Shown here: piece after piece, positions 48,401-62,100 of the stretch
Layout of the letters: each line of letters opens with the position of its first letter
Position numbering within the stretch: the first letter of the stretch is position 1
Source: Rotaria sordida
Lineage: Eukaryota > Rotifera > Eurotatoria > Philodinida > Philodinidae
NCBI GenBank assembly: GCA_905250125.1
Contig: CAJNOL010000224.1
Span: 62,001-126,000 of the forward strand
Reading direction: 5' to 3'
DNA length: 64,000 bases
Made by a program: the position numbers and the translations under genes
Notes under the pieces: model-generated
Told to the model about the DNA's origin: nothing
The model's input: only the letters and a program-made list of their open reading frames with translations
Databases searched by the model: none

Positions 48401-50963
48401 AACGATTAATTAAATCATTTTGTAATTTTAATAATTTTGGATATTCGCCTTCTAATGCTTGTCGAAGATGATATGAATCTTAAAGTCAACAAAACAAAAA
48501 ACAATATTATTTTTCTTGTTTTTTTTTTTTTATATATTTATAATTATATAATTTTTACCTGACATTGATGTTTTCATTTGTTTTTTCAATGATTTCATAG
48601 CACCTAACCAAAATTTTCCAACTAATTCACCTGAATAACCATGCTAAAATAAATGAGAATTTTACAATAATGATGAAATTACTCTTCTATCTGTAATTAA
48701 ACTAGTAATTTTATTTACTTTAATTAATTCATCAATAAAAGTACAGTGTGTAATTGGATCTTTCTTTTTAATTAAAACTCTTGCAAGATTATATAATTGT
48801 GCAATATAAACATATAATAAATCAAGTATTTTTTCAATATTTGTCCATAATAATGCACGAAATTGTGGTGTATTACCAATATTTGGCATTGTTGTTCGAC
48901 CTGGATTTGATGCTAAATAAAATATTTAAATGTAATCTACTGTTCTTTATTTTTGTTGTTGTTGAAATGTTTATTATTTAAATACTATACATACGATCTT
49001 TATTCTTTGATAATTGTTTTAAATCAAGATAATCAGAAATTTGTGTTTGAAAATTTTCTAAAAGACGTTGTTCAATGGATTGAATACGATCATAAAGTGT
49101 ACCCAAATTAAAAAATACTTGTAATGCTGTACCAATATGAGTAGGATTCTATTGAAGAAAAAAAAACACACACATGATGTTACTTTGTAAAATAATATTT
49201 TCTAACAAACCAAATGATTAAGACCATTTTCTAGAACATCTTGTGATTGAGTTTGAATATCATGACGAGCTTTAAAAATAAATTGAAGATCTTTTTCAAC
49301 AACATCAATGCCCGTAAAATCAGTATCAACAGTAAAATGATCTGAAAATAAATTTCGAAAATATTGAATTTCTTTTTATATTGAAATATTTTATTATTAC
49401 CTAGTTCACTTAAACATTGAGAAGCTTTAACTAATTCAATTTGTTGTTGACCTGTATTTGAAGGTGACATATATGTGTGTAATTTTTTTGTTTGTTGCAT
49501 TATTCCTTTTATACGACGGAGAAGATCACATGTATTCTATGAAAATTATTTGTAATAATGAAATTGAAGAAAAATAAATATATTTTATTTAATTTTACTT
49601 GAAGACGTGTTAATTGATATTTTCGAACTAAAATTTTATTATAAGGTTCAGTAACTTTTGAAGATATTCTAATAAAATATAATAAAAAAAAAATTAATTT
49701 TATCTTGATCAAAAATGATAAAAAAAATAATATCTACAGTATCGGTCAAAAATATATGAGGGCAACATATTTTTTTTATTTTTTTTTCTACGATCATTTA
49801 ACTTAAATCTAAATAGTGACTTGAATAGCCAATGAAGTTCTCCATTGAACCCATTCCATATTGAAATTTCATAGATGGACTATGAGAGGAAGGTTTCTGA
49901 AAGATCGAACATGATCGTTTCCGAGTTCCAGAACACTGTATGAAAATCAGTTTTGAAGAGTATCATCTTAAAAAACACAAAATCTTGAGGAAAATGAGGG
50001 ATCATCGCATTTTCTACGATCTTGTTGTATAAAGTTATAAGCATCATAAAAAAACAAAAATAAAGTGAAATTCATCATAGAATAGCTACAAAACGCATTC
50101 TTTTTGTTTTTTTTTTGTGAAGCTTATAAAGTTTTAAGGAAAGCTCATAGGAAATGTGGTGATCCCTCATTTTATTCAAGATATTGTAATCTTTCATAAT
50201 CCATTCAAATCAATATTTAAATTTGAGTTCAATGCTTGATATCGTAGAAACAAAAATCAAAAACAGATTGCTCTTATATTTTTAACCAGTATGGTTTTAT
50301 TTATTGAAGATATATTTAGACTTAAAAAAAAATTTTGTGAGAATATTTCTTTTCGTTATGATTATATCTGATCAAACTAATGAATAACTATTTCACTCAA
50401 CAGATATGGCATTGATTTTTATTAAATTCATTTTTATAAACAGTAAAATTCTGATTATATTTCATTAATTTCATGTTAAATTTGTTTTTTTTTTCAAGAT
50501 TAAACTTTTTTCTAAAAAAACAATATAAGAACCTGTCTACAGTTGATTTTAATGATCCAATACGTGATTGCATATTTTCTAAAACATCTTCAATTGTTCC
50601 AATTGATGATGCTTGACGAAAAAGAACTGGTGCATTTGATGATACCTTAAATAATAATTTTATCAATGGAAAAAAAAAAATAAAACAAAGCAAATTTTTA
50701 AAAATAAATTCTTTACTTGTTGTTTTATTTCAGCATCAAGTGTTCGTATAAGTTCATTTAAATGTTGTAAATAATCAGCAACAAGTTTTGTTTGTAAAAT
50801 ATTTGCTGAAAATGATTTTATATCAAAATCATCTTGATTAAAATCTTTGAATGATTCTAAATAAACATCATTATATATATATATATATATTAAATTTTGT
50901 TCATTTATATTTCTTATTTATTCTTTTGTTATTATTACCATCATTCAATATTGTACATTCCAT
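45444..50963 (-). CDS. COG5: Conserved oligomeric Golgi complex subunit 5 (COG5), 808 aa
   Basis: Twenty exons: 50963-50939, 50856-50717, 50645-50533, 49668-49599, 49536-49401, 49341-49211, 49148-48995, 48912-48683, 48643-48559, 48478-48310, 48245-48081, 46976-46890, 46826-46814, 46746-46636, 46575-46513, 46445-46342, 46276-46154, 46082-45770, 45713-45634, 45558-45444. They join to 2427 nt. COG5 landmarks appear in order: EDVLENMQSRIGSLKSTVDR, EPYNKI, CDLLRRIKGI, NPTHIGTALQVFFNLGTLYD, GRTTMPNIGNTPQFRALLWT, YLSISLSRLSDPINLMF, VARNIAKAIQLF and, near the end, KGTLETYVQTVR with KEFAPIY. COG5 belongs to lobe B of the COG tether, which directs retrograde vesicles within the Golgi and keeps glycosyltransferases in place. 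Exon 13 is a 13-nt microexon. Introns 3 and 11 are about 0.9 and 1.1 kb and carry inverted-repeat elements. Confidence 0.95.
47204..47522. repeat. Inverted-repeat element in COG5 intron 11
   Basis: Left arm (about 47204-47300: ggagaacgttttcaactaat, then tgctgatttttcagaataac) mirrors the right arm (about 47397-47522, ending gttgaaaatgtttcctcgtt). Arms are about 100-125 bases with scattered mismatches around a centre of about 100 bases. No coding capacity. Likely a non-autonomous DNA transposon; target duplication not resolved. Confidence 0.6.
49737..50294. mobile_element. Tc1/mariner-like MITE in COG5 intron 3
   Basis: The left end, after a TA, reads cagtatcggtcaaaaatata; the right end (about 50268-50294) is ttgctcttatatttttaacc followed by agtatg, its near reverse complement. 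CAGT-type ends beside TA are typical of Tc1/mariner elements. A second, inner inverted repeat is also present (aaaatgagggatcatc near 49992 and gatccctcatttt near 50160). No transposase is encoded, so it is non-autonomous. Confidence 0.6.
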
Positions 50964-51473
50964 CTACAAATATTATAGATAATTTCTTTTAAGTTTTCTA
51001 TTTATCAAAAAAAGAAAATAAAAAATGATTTATATAGCAGAATTCAATCACTGCTAGGATTTTTTTTGCTCGAATGTATTTTCTTTATCTACGTTTTGTT
51101 TTTCCTTTCCATTTTTAAACATACAACAACAAACAATAAATGAAAAAAAAAAAGAATATGATAAAACAAGAAGAAGTAATTATGATAAAGGTAAACCAAT
51201 GAAACACATATGTTTAATAAAAACCAAAAAACACATATGTCTTATTTCTGTTTAAGAGAAGAGCAAGAGAAAAAAAAACAGGGAATAAAGCTGATGTGTG
51301 ATATGATTGCAGTTCTTCATTTAGAAAAAATGCACGATAGAAAAAAAAACAAAAATAACAATTATTGGGTCAATGTCGCAAGATTGTTGTTATTCGAGGA
51401 TGGAATATCAGCAGTTGAAGGGTTTGTTGATGTTATTGATCGACTATTATGTTCGTTTTTTTCATCATCATCT
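50964..51473. other. Spacer between COG5 and the PP2C phosphatase gene
   Basis: About 500 bases upstream of COG5. The last part (51365-51473) may belong to an alternative 3-prime exon of the phosphatase gene: read on the minus strand it gives an acidic, Ser/Asn-rich frame ([19 protein letters not shown] and on) ending in TAA. Confidence 0.4.
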
Positions 51474-54400
51474 TCATCGTTTATGAATAGCTAAAATAGA
51501 AATTTGACAAATTTCATAAATAATTATTTTGATAAAATAAAAACAAAAAAAGACAAGAAGTAAGATAAGAAGCACAAAATTAATTGTAAATAGAAACGAA
51601 AATATTCTTCATACCAAAACGAAGATGGCATCTGTTTAGGAGGAGGATATGTTAAATTTATCCTATAAATATAAAATATTGATTTTATAATTATATAGAA
51701 TAAGTGCATTAAATTATGATATACTTATCATACATGAAATTCGTGGTTGTATAACCACACATATATCTATCTTTTTTGAGTTGTTAAAAAATTATTTTTC
51801 TTGCTATTCTTTATAATTTTAGAATATGATTATAAATAGAATTAACACCGATGGTGTCATGACATTCCGATATTTATACAAACTTTATACCGGATTGGTT
51901 TAACCAAGTTAGATTAATACCAGTGATATTTATGAGTATAAATTTTCTTCTATTCAATAAAGAAGAAGATCGACAAAATATAAATTACTTTATCGACATG
52001 AATATAAATATTTCGAAAATATTCAATTTTAATTCATTCATCTGAATTATATTAATTCATTTTTATATTCATAGATAATAAATTTTTTAATTATACTCTA
52101 TCAATAAAATCGGTTCATTTTTGATTCCAATGAAAATTTTTTAAAACAAAATTCTCAATAATTCCAATTCATAAAAATTAGACTATGTAAATTTTCTCAA
52201 GGAAAAAAAAACAATTATTGAAGTTATGTATGTATATAAATGAAAAATAATGAGTCGATTTTTCATGTAAAAAAAAGCGATGATAATAATAATAATAATA
52301 ATAGGAACAATCATCTCGAAATTTAATCGAGCATAATTATTACAATGCAATGGAAAAAAACAAGATAACTCACGAAATAAATAGTCAAAAAAAACTAAAC
52401 GAATTCAAATAGAAAATCTCTGATACTCATTTTCGAAATTGAATATAAATGAAACAAAAAAAAAAAAGGAGAAAAGAAACGAAAAGAAATTAAACCTTAT
52501 TTTCATGTTAAATAAAATCAATAAAGACAATAGATGAACATGTTTGAAGAGAAGAAAACAAAAAACAAAAAAAAAAAAGAAGAAAACACAAAACAAGATG
52601 ATTTCTTATGTAAAACATATAAATATGTTTATTTAATGCATATAAAGCAAATAGCCGAAACTATTAGAATAAAAATACCACATTGATGTTGTTGCATTTT
52701 GCTGAAAGGTATTTTATTATTTTTTTCTTTTATTTACATATCTCATTTTACTATTTCTTTTTCTTTTTCTTTTCGATTGAAATATATTAAAACTTATTTT
52801 CATTTACCCCACTGCTTGAATTTCCTGTATAATTTGTTCCTTTTATCATTGAATCAAATATATTTTCAAATACTGAACGTCTAAAAACAAAATAATGATA
52901 TTTATTGATATATCAATAAAGAATTTACATTCCCGAATAAAAGTCTTTCCCTTCTTCTCTATGCTTCATATTTTCAAAAAAAAATTTTTAATACTTGCTT
53001 TTTCGAAGTACACAGAATGTGAATCAAAAGTCGTATAACATTGGCTTGATGAATGATAACAAAATGAAAACCTGTCTAATTTATCAAAAACTAGCCAATC
53101 ATGTGTCATGTCGAAGAAAACAGATATAAAGATTATTAATATTACTAAACGTGAGTTGAATGTGATATCAAATGACATTTCAAAAATTTTAGAAAATAAC
53201 AGTATGGATATAGATCCAATTAGTTTTAGGAATTGATTATGTGAAAGTGGTGGAAGTTATGGTTCATCTTTCAAAAAAGCTCATACTCATAGATAGACAT
53301 TGGGAGCAATGCCTCATCTGAGTTCGAGACAACTAAAATTTCAATTAAGACAACGTGATTTTTACCAATAAGAAAACATTCAAACTTTGCAATAGCAGAA
53401 GAGATTCGGTTCCAATTTTAGTTTCCAACAAGTATCTTTGAACTCGATGATTTATTGATAGTACATCAAATGCCTAATTAGTGTTTTTAGAAATTTCTAT
53501 CGTTCATTTTTCGAACTTGTTGATATTTATTATTTTTTTGAAAAGTTAATTTCTTTAAAATATAAAACAAAAAGAGAAAGAGTATGAGAACAGTGTGAGT
53601 GTGGTCGTTGATAGTCTCTTCTTTCACACCCACACCCTAAATGACTCCAGTTATTAGTAAAAAACTTTTCGGCTCCAATGGTTTGGGTACAAAAAACTGA
53701 AAAACTTCAGTTTCGATTCGATTTTGGTTCTATTTTTTTGGAAAACACAGTGCTCTAATCAAGTCGCATGTATGAAAATGTTTCAAAACAAGGTTTCAGA
53801 CAATTAACTACTTTCAAACATACATTGACAGGAGATTTTATGTGCAGCATATATGAGAATGGTCTTCTGACTATTGCTCACTGTCAATTTCCTGAAGGTT
53901 CAGCTAGCTGGATTCTTCGAAAGAACAATGGCCCTACATACAGATCCCGTCTGGTGACCAACAATAGAATTCAAATTCTGTATTGGTCTTCTCCATCATT
54001 ACTAGATCAAAATCCAATTGAAAAGGTTGGATCGAGGATGGAGGACACGATAAATAAAAAAAAAAATCAAACAACTCAAGAACTGCAACAAGAAATAAGG
54101 AAAGCACGAGTTGCCTAATTCAAGTTCAAATATAAGTGAAGCTCTACAAGTCAGATATCATCTCGAAAATAAATGAAAAAATTTTGAATTAGTACTTCTA
54201 TGTTAGAACGACCTATATGTTAAAAGATAAATTTTTATCACAACAACTATTATTAGACAGATCACATTATTTGTCTGATGATTAATGTTTGAAAGTTTTA
54301 ATTTAAGTCTTTACTAAGTCAAAAGTCTGACCTAGAATGTGTAACTGTCCAAAAGTACTTTTGGCGGCCTATCAACATCGCACGTTTGTTCACACTACCG

Positions 54401-56835
54401 TCGGTATACACTACGATACTCATAAGAATCTGTGGTAGCCCTTACGGCTTTCGGCTCAAGGTATAAACGATTGCAAAAAATGTTTTGTATCCAAATTCGA
54501 ATTATTTATTAGAAATAATTCAAATTAACCGAGAAAAAACTAGTTTCAAACTATACTTTACTAATAAAAAATGTTTGCAGCGCCATCTATAACAAAATTT
54601 TTTCTTATAACTGAAGTTGATTTAGGCTCTGAGCGAGTTTAGACGGCTCAGACTCATCAACATTATCGAAGTGCATCGAAAAACTACTCAATTCTGTCAG
54701 GTTTAACAGACTTCAAGAATATTCACCCATTTTGATATAACACTTTTAGAAGAAACTGGCGATTTCTCATCGGTATAGCGTACATTATACCGTCTGAGTA
54801 GTTACCACGTGAATAACTAACCTATTATATCAACGCCATGGCTTGGGGGTGTGTCGAGTCTCTGTGACCCATGCTCGTCTCTGTGTACGTAGTATAGTGG
54901 ATATCGGTAATGTCTTCAACCACATCCATATTTGAGTCCAAAATATATCTTTGACACTTTGGTCGTTATAACATGCAAGTTCCTCATTTAATTATAATTG
55001 AGATATTCTTGGCCGTTCTAATATGAATATCTTCATTCGAATTATAATTCGAATTCAGCAAAAAAAATTTGTCTTTGGCTATGTGAATGCCGATGAAATT
55101 TTGATTTATTTTCTAACTCGAATTAGACAATTACTAACAGAAAGTTCTGTCAATTAATTTGGTTGATAGTATTAAAAGATGAGTACAATGCTCGATTCGG
55201 AGCAAATTATGACTATGGACCATATTGAAATAAAATATCTTTATTATATTTTAGTTAAGCAAATATTAAAAATTTTCAAAAAAGAAAGAGAAGGGGAAGA
55301 TTTTTAGTTCAGTAATGTATATATAGTATTTTCTTACTTTGAAATAAAACCACCACCAACTGGCAGTACTTCACGAATAGATGATTGTTCATTAAGAGAT
55401 GTAACAACTTGTTGCCATAATGTATTTGAATCTAAATTTGTTTTATTTGGATTACGATTATAAATTTCTATAAAACAAAAAACAAAAGAAATCAAATGAT
55501 TAAAAATCTTTTAAAACAAACAAACAAAATTTATACCAATAGTCTTTTTTTTAATTTCATTATTTAATGTGTCATCTTTTGCTTTCCATTCTGGAGTCGG
55601 TGTAGGTGCATTTTTAAAAGCAATTATTATTAAACTCATATTATCTTTGCTACCCTAAAAAATTTCATTCAATAAAAAAAAAATTTTTTAAATTATTTTT
55701 TTTTGTAAATAAAAACAAATCAACGAACTTTATACAAACACATATCAAGTACTGAATTACAAATTTCACTAAGATCATCCGTAACATGCATACGACCAAG
55801 TATATATGTAGCTAATTCTTCATTTGTAACAACATCCCATATACCATCACAAGCAAGTACAATAAAAGCAACTTGTTCCTCTTGTTTACTAGAATCTATT
55901 GTTAAATTACGTGTATGACATGTTACTTCAGGTTCAGGTGAAACAAGTTGTTGATCTGGTCGACGATTTGAATTATTTTTATATTCAAAATCTCCAAGTG
56001 CACGTGATACAGCTAATGAACCATTGACACGTTGAATTAAAACAGTACCACCGGCTTCTTGAATTCGTTGACGTTCCATTTGATCACCTTAGAATAAATG
56101 AATTTTTTTTTTTGTTTTTTATAATAAATCAAATTTTTTCTTGAAAATAAAAATATCTACTTGGTTTATGATCTTTTGTAGCAAGAAGAATTCGACCTTC
56201 ATTTGATACAAGAATAGCACGTGAATCACCAACATTTAAAAAATAGACACGTTCTGCATCAATTAAACATGATATAGCTGTTGTACCACTTTTATCATCT
56301 ATGAATAACCATAGATGAGTTTTTTTATTTGTAAAGTTTTAATTTTCTTTTTTCTTTTTTTTTTTTTGTCATACCTGGATTAATAGTTCGATTTTCTTCT
56401 CTCCATTCATTATCAAATTTAAAATAAGCATCTTTAATAGCCATTTCAAATTTATTAAAATCAAGTTGTGATGATGTTACATTTAATAATGAAGATTTTC
56501 CATTAAGATTATCTTGTACTAATGTATTAAGAGATGATAAAATATGTAAATGAAGTTTTTCAGCAGCTTTAACAGCTGTACGAAATCCAGCATGACCATC
56601 AAATACACCAAAATAAGACCAACATGACCAATGATTATCATCTAATTTAAGTATAGTAGCATGTGCATCTTCCATATCCACACTAAATTCATAAGAATAA
56701 TTAAAAAAAAAAGAATAACATAAACGAAAAGATTTACCGCCATCCTTGCATAGATCCAAGACCATAACGAATATCATCATTTTTACCTCGACTATTATGT
56801 TTTTCAATTTTAGGTTTTTCCAAAAATTGACCCAT
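51474..56835 (-). CDS. PPM1A/B-type PP2C serine/threonine phosphatase, about 442 aa
   Basis: Exons: 56835-56738, 56682-56375, 56298-56161, 56087-55729, 55654-55537, 55467-55338, 52880-52808, then with less certainty 52701-52679, 51662-51598 and 51490-51474, joining to 1329 nt. The start [14 protein letters not shown] matches PPM1A/B, including the myristoylation-type Gly2. Metal-site and core motifs are in place: VDMEDAH (about 34-40), FDGHAG (60-65), [36 protein letters not shown] and GSKDNMS. The carboxy extension of metazoan PPM1A/B is also seen ([20 protein letters not shown]). These Mg/Mn-dependent enzymes switch off stress kinase and TGF-beta signals. Intron 6 is 2.46 kb and carries a Tc1 relic. 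The last three exons lack homologous support; a 3-prime acidic tail (51365-51473) is an alternative. Confidence 0.9.
52275..52302. repeat. (AAT)n microsatellite in a phosphatase intron
   Basis: About nine AAT units in the intron between the 23-nt exon and the next exon. Confidence 0.8.
52881..55337. other. Long intron 6 of the PP2C phosphatase gene
   Basis: 2.46 kb carrying the Tc1-like relic at 53768-54118. The remainder, including a less AT-rich stretch near 54340-54920, has no other recognisable feature; it may be more of the same insertion. Phases across the intron agree (TCA AA, then A CGT). Confidence 0.55.
53768..54118 (+). pseudogene. Degenerate Tc1-like transposase fragment
   Basis: The 116-codon frame aligns with the carboxy half of Tc1 transposases: [20 protein letters not shown] matches the W-FQQDNAP-HxS region, [17 protein letters not shown] matches the SPDLNPIENxW block, and [12 protein letters not shown] is the usual end. 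Key residues are changed: the D of QDN is N here, the Pro of SPDLNP is replaced, and the block contains an insertion. The amino half with the DNA-binding domain and first catalytic Asp is absent. It lies opposite to, and inside intron 6 of, the phosphatase gene. It is inactive. Confidence 0.75.
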
Positions 56836-59100
56836 TGATCTAATTGAAATAAACAAAAACAAAAATAAAATTAATACCAAATAGAAATAAATTTAAATTA
56901 AGATTAATCTTTTTTTTTTTTTTTTAATAAATAATATTTTATGAAAACATCAACAAACTTGATATTATCATCAGTAGTTGAAACATTTGCAGATGATAAT
57001 GAATAATTATATTGAAACGATCGATGAACGATTGATGTTACAAGATGTATCAAACGTCGTTGATAATGCTTAAATGTTTTCTTACTCATATAAACTATTT
57101 CGTATGAGAATACTTTCCTCCTCCATCGTCATATACTATACTGATATTTTTATTTTCTATTTTTATTTTTTGAGATATGATTGATAAAACACCTGATTTA
57201 TATACTCAAGACTAGGCAAAGACAAATTCAAAAAAAAAATCTGCTTTGTTCGTAGATAAAATAGAATCAATCAAACAAAAATCAAGAATGAACGAGTCTT
57301 AATAATTAATTGATTTTAAAAAGATCTTTTAATTATTTTTTTTTTTTATTGTATTCAATATCATTTTCAAATCACTATGATGATAATTATTCTGATATTT
57401 TCTGTATCATAAATATTTGAAAAAAAAAGTATTATCTTTTTATTTTTTTATCTTCTTATTTAAGTTGAATAATACAAAATAAAATTGAACAGATCTATTG
57501 TTCTTTTTATAAATAGAATCATTTACCTTTATATTTATTGTCACCAAAGGCACACTGCCACACACTCACACACACACTCAATAAAAAATTTTATTTTAAT
57601 CGTAATTAATGAGTGTTCTAGAAAAATAAAAAAGTTTATTAGAAAACTTTATTGTTTTTTTTTTAATATACAAAAAAAAAAAAATTCTTACGTGTAATGA
57701 AAAAAACATTTATTGACAATTAATATCGAAAGAATATAATTTAAATTCTAAAATTAAAATTTTAAATATATAAATCAGTTCAAAAAACAAACAATTTTGT
57801 TTAAACACAAATAATTAAAATAAAAACTTACATATATATGTTTATTCATCAATGAATATACGAAAACGAAGAAATACAAAGAGTGTTTCTTCAATAGAAT
57901 AATAAAACCAGTTTTGTTGCATAAGACAAAATAATGCAACAAAAAAAAGGACTTTTCTCTTATTCTTTTTTTGAACAAAACGCGCCTCGAGATATATTTT
58001 TTCAAAAGAAAAAACAACGGCTAATCATAGAAGATAAATATGTAAGATTACTACTAGGGTACAATCATCAATCAACACATATACTTTTATAATTTATGAA
58101 AAATAAACATACTTCCGATTAAAATTATACAAATAATAGTTTAACCAATCAGAAAATCTATCCAGACAAATACAAGTCGTGCATAATAGATTACAATGAG
58201 TTTGTTTAATTAACTCCTAGACATTTATTACCTTCCTATTTTCTATGTTTTATCTTTGATCTTACGTATCGGTACTTCTTTACATCAAGAATTTTTTAAA
58301 TATGCATGACCTGGAACGTATTCTGAATCTTGTAATTTTAATTACCTACAAGTCTAGTAGTTATGTAAAGTTTTTTTCAGAAAATCTTTGGGATAGAAGT
58401 GACTTCATACGAATCGGAAACTCTTCTTTAAATACTTTTGTAGATGAATATACATACACTTAATCGAAAAAAACAGTAACAAAATTTATCATTTATCTAA
58501 AAAGTTTTATTCTTTGAATATGTTATAATCAGTCAAGCGAAGAAAAGTTTTATAAACGAAGATGAATAATGATGATGATGATGAAACAAGTTTAAAAATG
58601 ATTTCTCCTTTTTTTTTTTGTTTGTTCGTTCATTCTATTTTTATTTGCTTGTTGTCATTGCCATTAATAGTGCATTATTGTTCTCTATATCGAGAGAAAT
58701 ATTTTTCTATTGGATAAAAATTTGATCGTCCCTAATAAATGATAGATGTCATACTCGAATTAACATAGCCATGTTTTTGTCGGATCAAGAGCTGAAATAT
58801 CGAACGTTGTATTTTGATTTGATTATTTCAAGTATCACGACATGGCTACGTGATCATTCATCAAGATGTAGATATTTATAGAAGAATATGAAAAAAAGAA
58901 CGAAGGATAGGCAATGGAGAAAGGATAAAATATTTTTCTTGACGTAGATTACGATAATTAATTTGCATATCTTGAAGAAACTTTCGATAGACATGTCACT
59001 GAATTGGTGAGAATAAAAATGAATTGATCAGGTGTGTTTTTTTTGTTGTTGGTAATTCTATTGTATTTTAGAAAGTTATCAGTAACAAAGAAAAAAAATT
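56836..59100. other. Divergent intergenic region between phosphatase and ASK-type kinase genes
   Basis: About 2.3 kb between two divergently transcribed genes, so both promoters lie here. A 61-codon minus frame at 56904-57089 starting MSKKTFKHYQRR just upstream of the phosphatase may be 5-prime UTR or a short upstream frame. A run of CA/CACT repeats lies near 57553-57580. No other gene is supported. Confidence 0.45.
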
Positions 59101-62100
59101 ATGCCTCCTTTAAAAGTCGTTTTATTGACAGATTCTGACTCACTTAATCCAAATATACCATTACCATATAAATATTATGGGCAAAAGTTATGGGAAACAA
59201 TTCAAACCATTGTTTACGATCTCAATTATAGCTGTGAAACAGTTGAATTACATAAACTTGATTTTCAAGAACATGAATCTGTGAATAAATTTCTTAATGC
59301 TGATATTGTTGTTATGGTTAGAATAAATCTTGGTTTTTTTTTTCTTATAAGAAACTATATACTTGATTTATAGGATGTTACAAATCAAGATCGTCGTCCC
59401 ACTTTTATGTATCACAAAGGCAATCGTGAAAGTGTAGATTGTATGAATGACATTGTATTAATTCAAGCTAGTGATGTTGAAAATGATAGAACTAATGCTA
59501 TTCAAGATCTGAAAGTAAACATAATTCAAATAGAATTTTGTGTACAAAATTACTTTTTTTTAGACAACATGTAAAATAAAACAAATAATTGAGTATCAAT
59601 ATGATGAAAAAAACAATGTTTTTTATGATGTAACAACACAAAAAACAAATTCATCAACATTACTTAAAATCAGTTTAAAATGTCTCTTAAAGGAAGCTGC
59701 GGATAATATGCAGTAAGATCTTAGTTTATTAAAAAAACTCTACTAATTTAATAGCTATAGGGAAGGTCTTGCTACTCGATATTTAAATCGTCTTCAAAAA
59801 CGTAAAAATGAAGTTCATGATGCAAATGCTGAATGTATTGTATGTTTAATTTGTCTTTGTTTTTTTTTGTTCTTTATTGAATAAATAAAATCTTAATGTT
59901 TATTTTTCTCATAGTATTTATGGAGAGAAATTTGTGATGAAATTCTAACAAAAACAAGACAACAATGTGCTACACCAAAATTAATTACACAATTAATGTA
60001 TGCTTTTCGAGATATACAAGTAAAATTTGAAATATCTTATTTGAATTTTTAATAGATTTTTTTTTTTTTTTTAAAGGATTATCAATCAATGATAGAATTA
60101 ATTGAACGTTGTGAACAATATGAAATAATTTCAAAAAGAATTCAAAATAATACTATGATTTTATATTTAACAGCATTTGCACGTAGCCGGTAAATATATG
60201 ATTTTCTTTTGAAGAGGAAAAATAAAATAATTAAAAGAAAAAAATTTATTTTATTTATTAGACGAAATCAAAATGATGATCGTGATAAAGCATTAGAAGT
60301 TCTTAAAAGATTATGTCAAACAAAAAAAACAGAAAATGAATTATCAAATGATATTATTTGTTTATGTGGAAGAATTTATAAAGATAAATATACTGAATCA
60401 AATTGTCAAGATAAAAATTCATTAGAAAAAGCTATTGAATATTATCGAAGAGGTTTTGCTGCTGATCCTAATATTTAGTAAGAAGTCAAAAGAGAAACAA
60501 ATAATTTTTATTTTTCAAATATTCATTATTTTAGTGCTGGTATTAATTTACTATTTCTTTTGGCAATTACAACAGACGATTTAATAAAGAATAACGAAGC
60601 ATATAAAATTAGTAAGTTGATCAAATAAAAAATATATTTATTAAAAAAATCAATCTTTTTTTGAAAAGTCTACTAGTGTATTTAATATATTATAGATAGT
60701 TTACTACTAGTTGAGTTTAAGGAAATTGTTAAATTTGTAATCTTTGATAGAATTGATATATTTTTTAGTTAGTTGAAAACAGATGGGAAATAGAAATCAA
60801 TGTTGATTTTTATTATGAATTTTATTTATGAATGTTTACTATACAAATTCATATGTTAGAGAATATTTGATTGATAATATCTAATTGAAAGTTTAAAGCC
60901 ACAGAAGATTAGGGCTCTTCTTCAAAATACACACCCTATGCACATATTGACTGGTACGACAACGAATAGAGGTGAAGAGGTGTGCGTATTCTGAAGAAGT
61001 ACCTCTCAATCCATTTTCATTGCTTGCTGGAGAAACGTTCGATTCTTTTAGATAGTTACTCCATGTGAACCCATTTTCATCCCTTGCTCAAGAAACATTC
61101 GATTCTTTTAGACAATCACCTCACGTCAATACATTTTCATCAAAACAGAACATACAGATACTGTAGATAAAAAATTATTTACTCATAATAAAATTTCACC
61201 ATTCATCAATGCCCCCATGTTCCCATCATCAAAAAAATGACTAATTTATTATCGCATAAAAAAATACTAAGCGTCTTATGTCTTTGTCATTAAATACACT
61301 AAAAAAAAAAAACTTTAAATTTTGAATAAACAAATGGACTTATATCTTTATAAAAAATATCTTTTTTTGCAAAAATCAAAAGTACCAATTTCAATCTCAA
61401 CTAGTTTCAAAACTTACCTCCCACATCTATATTCAAATGAACTCAAAATGATTTTCTCATTTAATACAAAAGTAATTAAAAAAGGTGATAAACAATGCCG
61501 AAGCCTCCATATCAATTTTTTCTTTAATCTCAGTTATGCACAGAGCTAATTTTGACTAGGCAAAATCATATCTAATGTTTTCAAAAAAAAATTCTATCTT
61601 TAGTTCAATTCTTCTTGAACACTAACATTTTGATGCTAGTTTCATGAGATTTTGGTTGAATTTTGAAACCTAAAATCTATCAACAAACTAATGCATTTAA
61701 GGTTATTGTTCTAATAATCTATCGTATCATGGTAGATTCAATTTGAGAATAAGTAGAAAAGACAAAATACTACTGAAACTATGAATTTGATATGTCTTTG
61801 ATGAGACTTCAAATCCCATATATAAATCACTAATTGATTGTTTAATTTAATGAGATTTGAATCTGATGTACTAGTTGACACTGTTAGCATATTTATTATA
61901 TTTATCATCCCACTTATCTTTCAATAAATATTTTAATTTAGAAATTGAAACAACCAAAACTATAATATTGCTCATTTCATGGCCTTTTTAAAAAGCTACA
62001 AAAATCATATATTTTCTAAAGACAAAAAAATATTCTAAGTACACAATTCTCCAGGTGCAGTTTTGTATCATTCTAATCAATATTTAGAAAATTTCAATGA

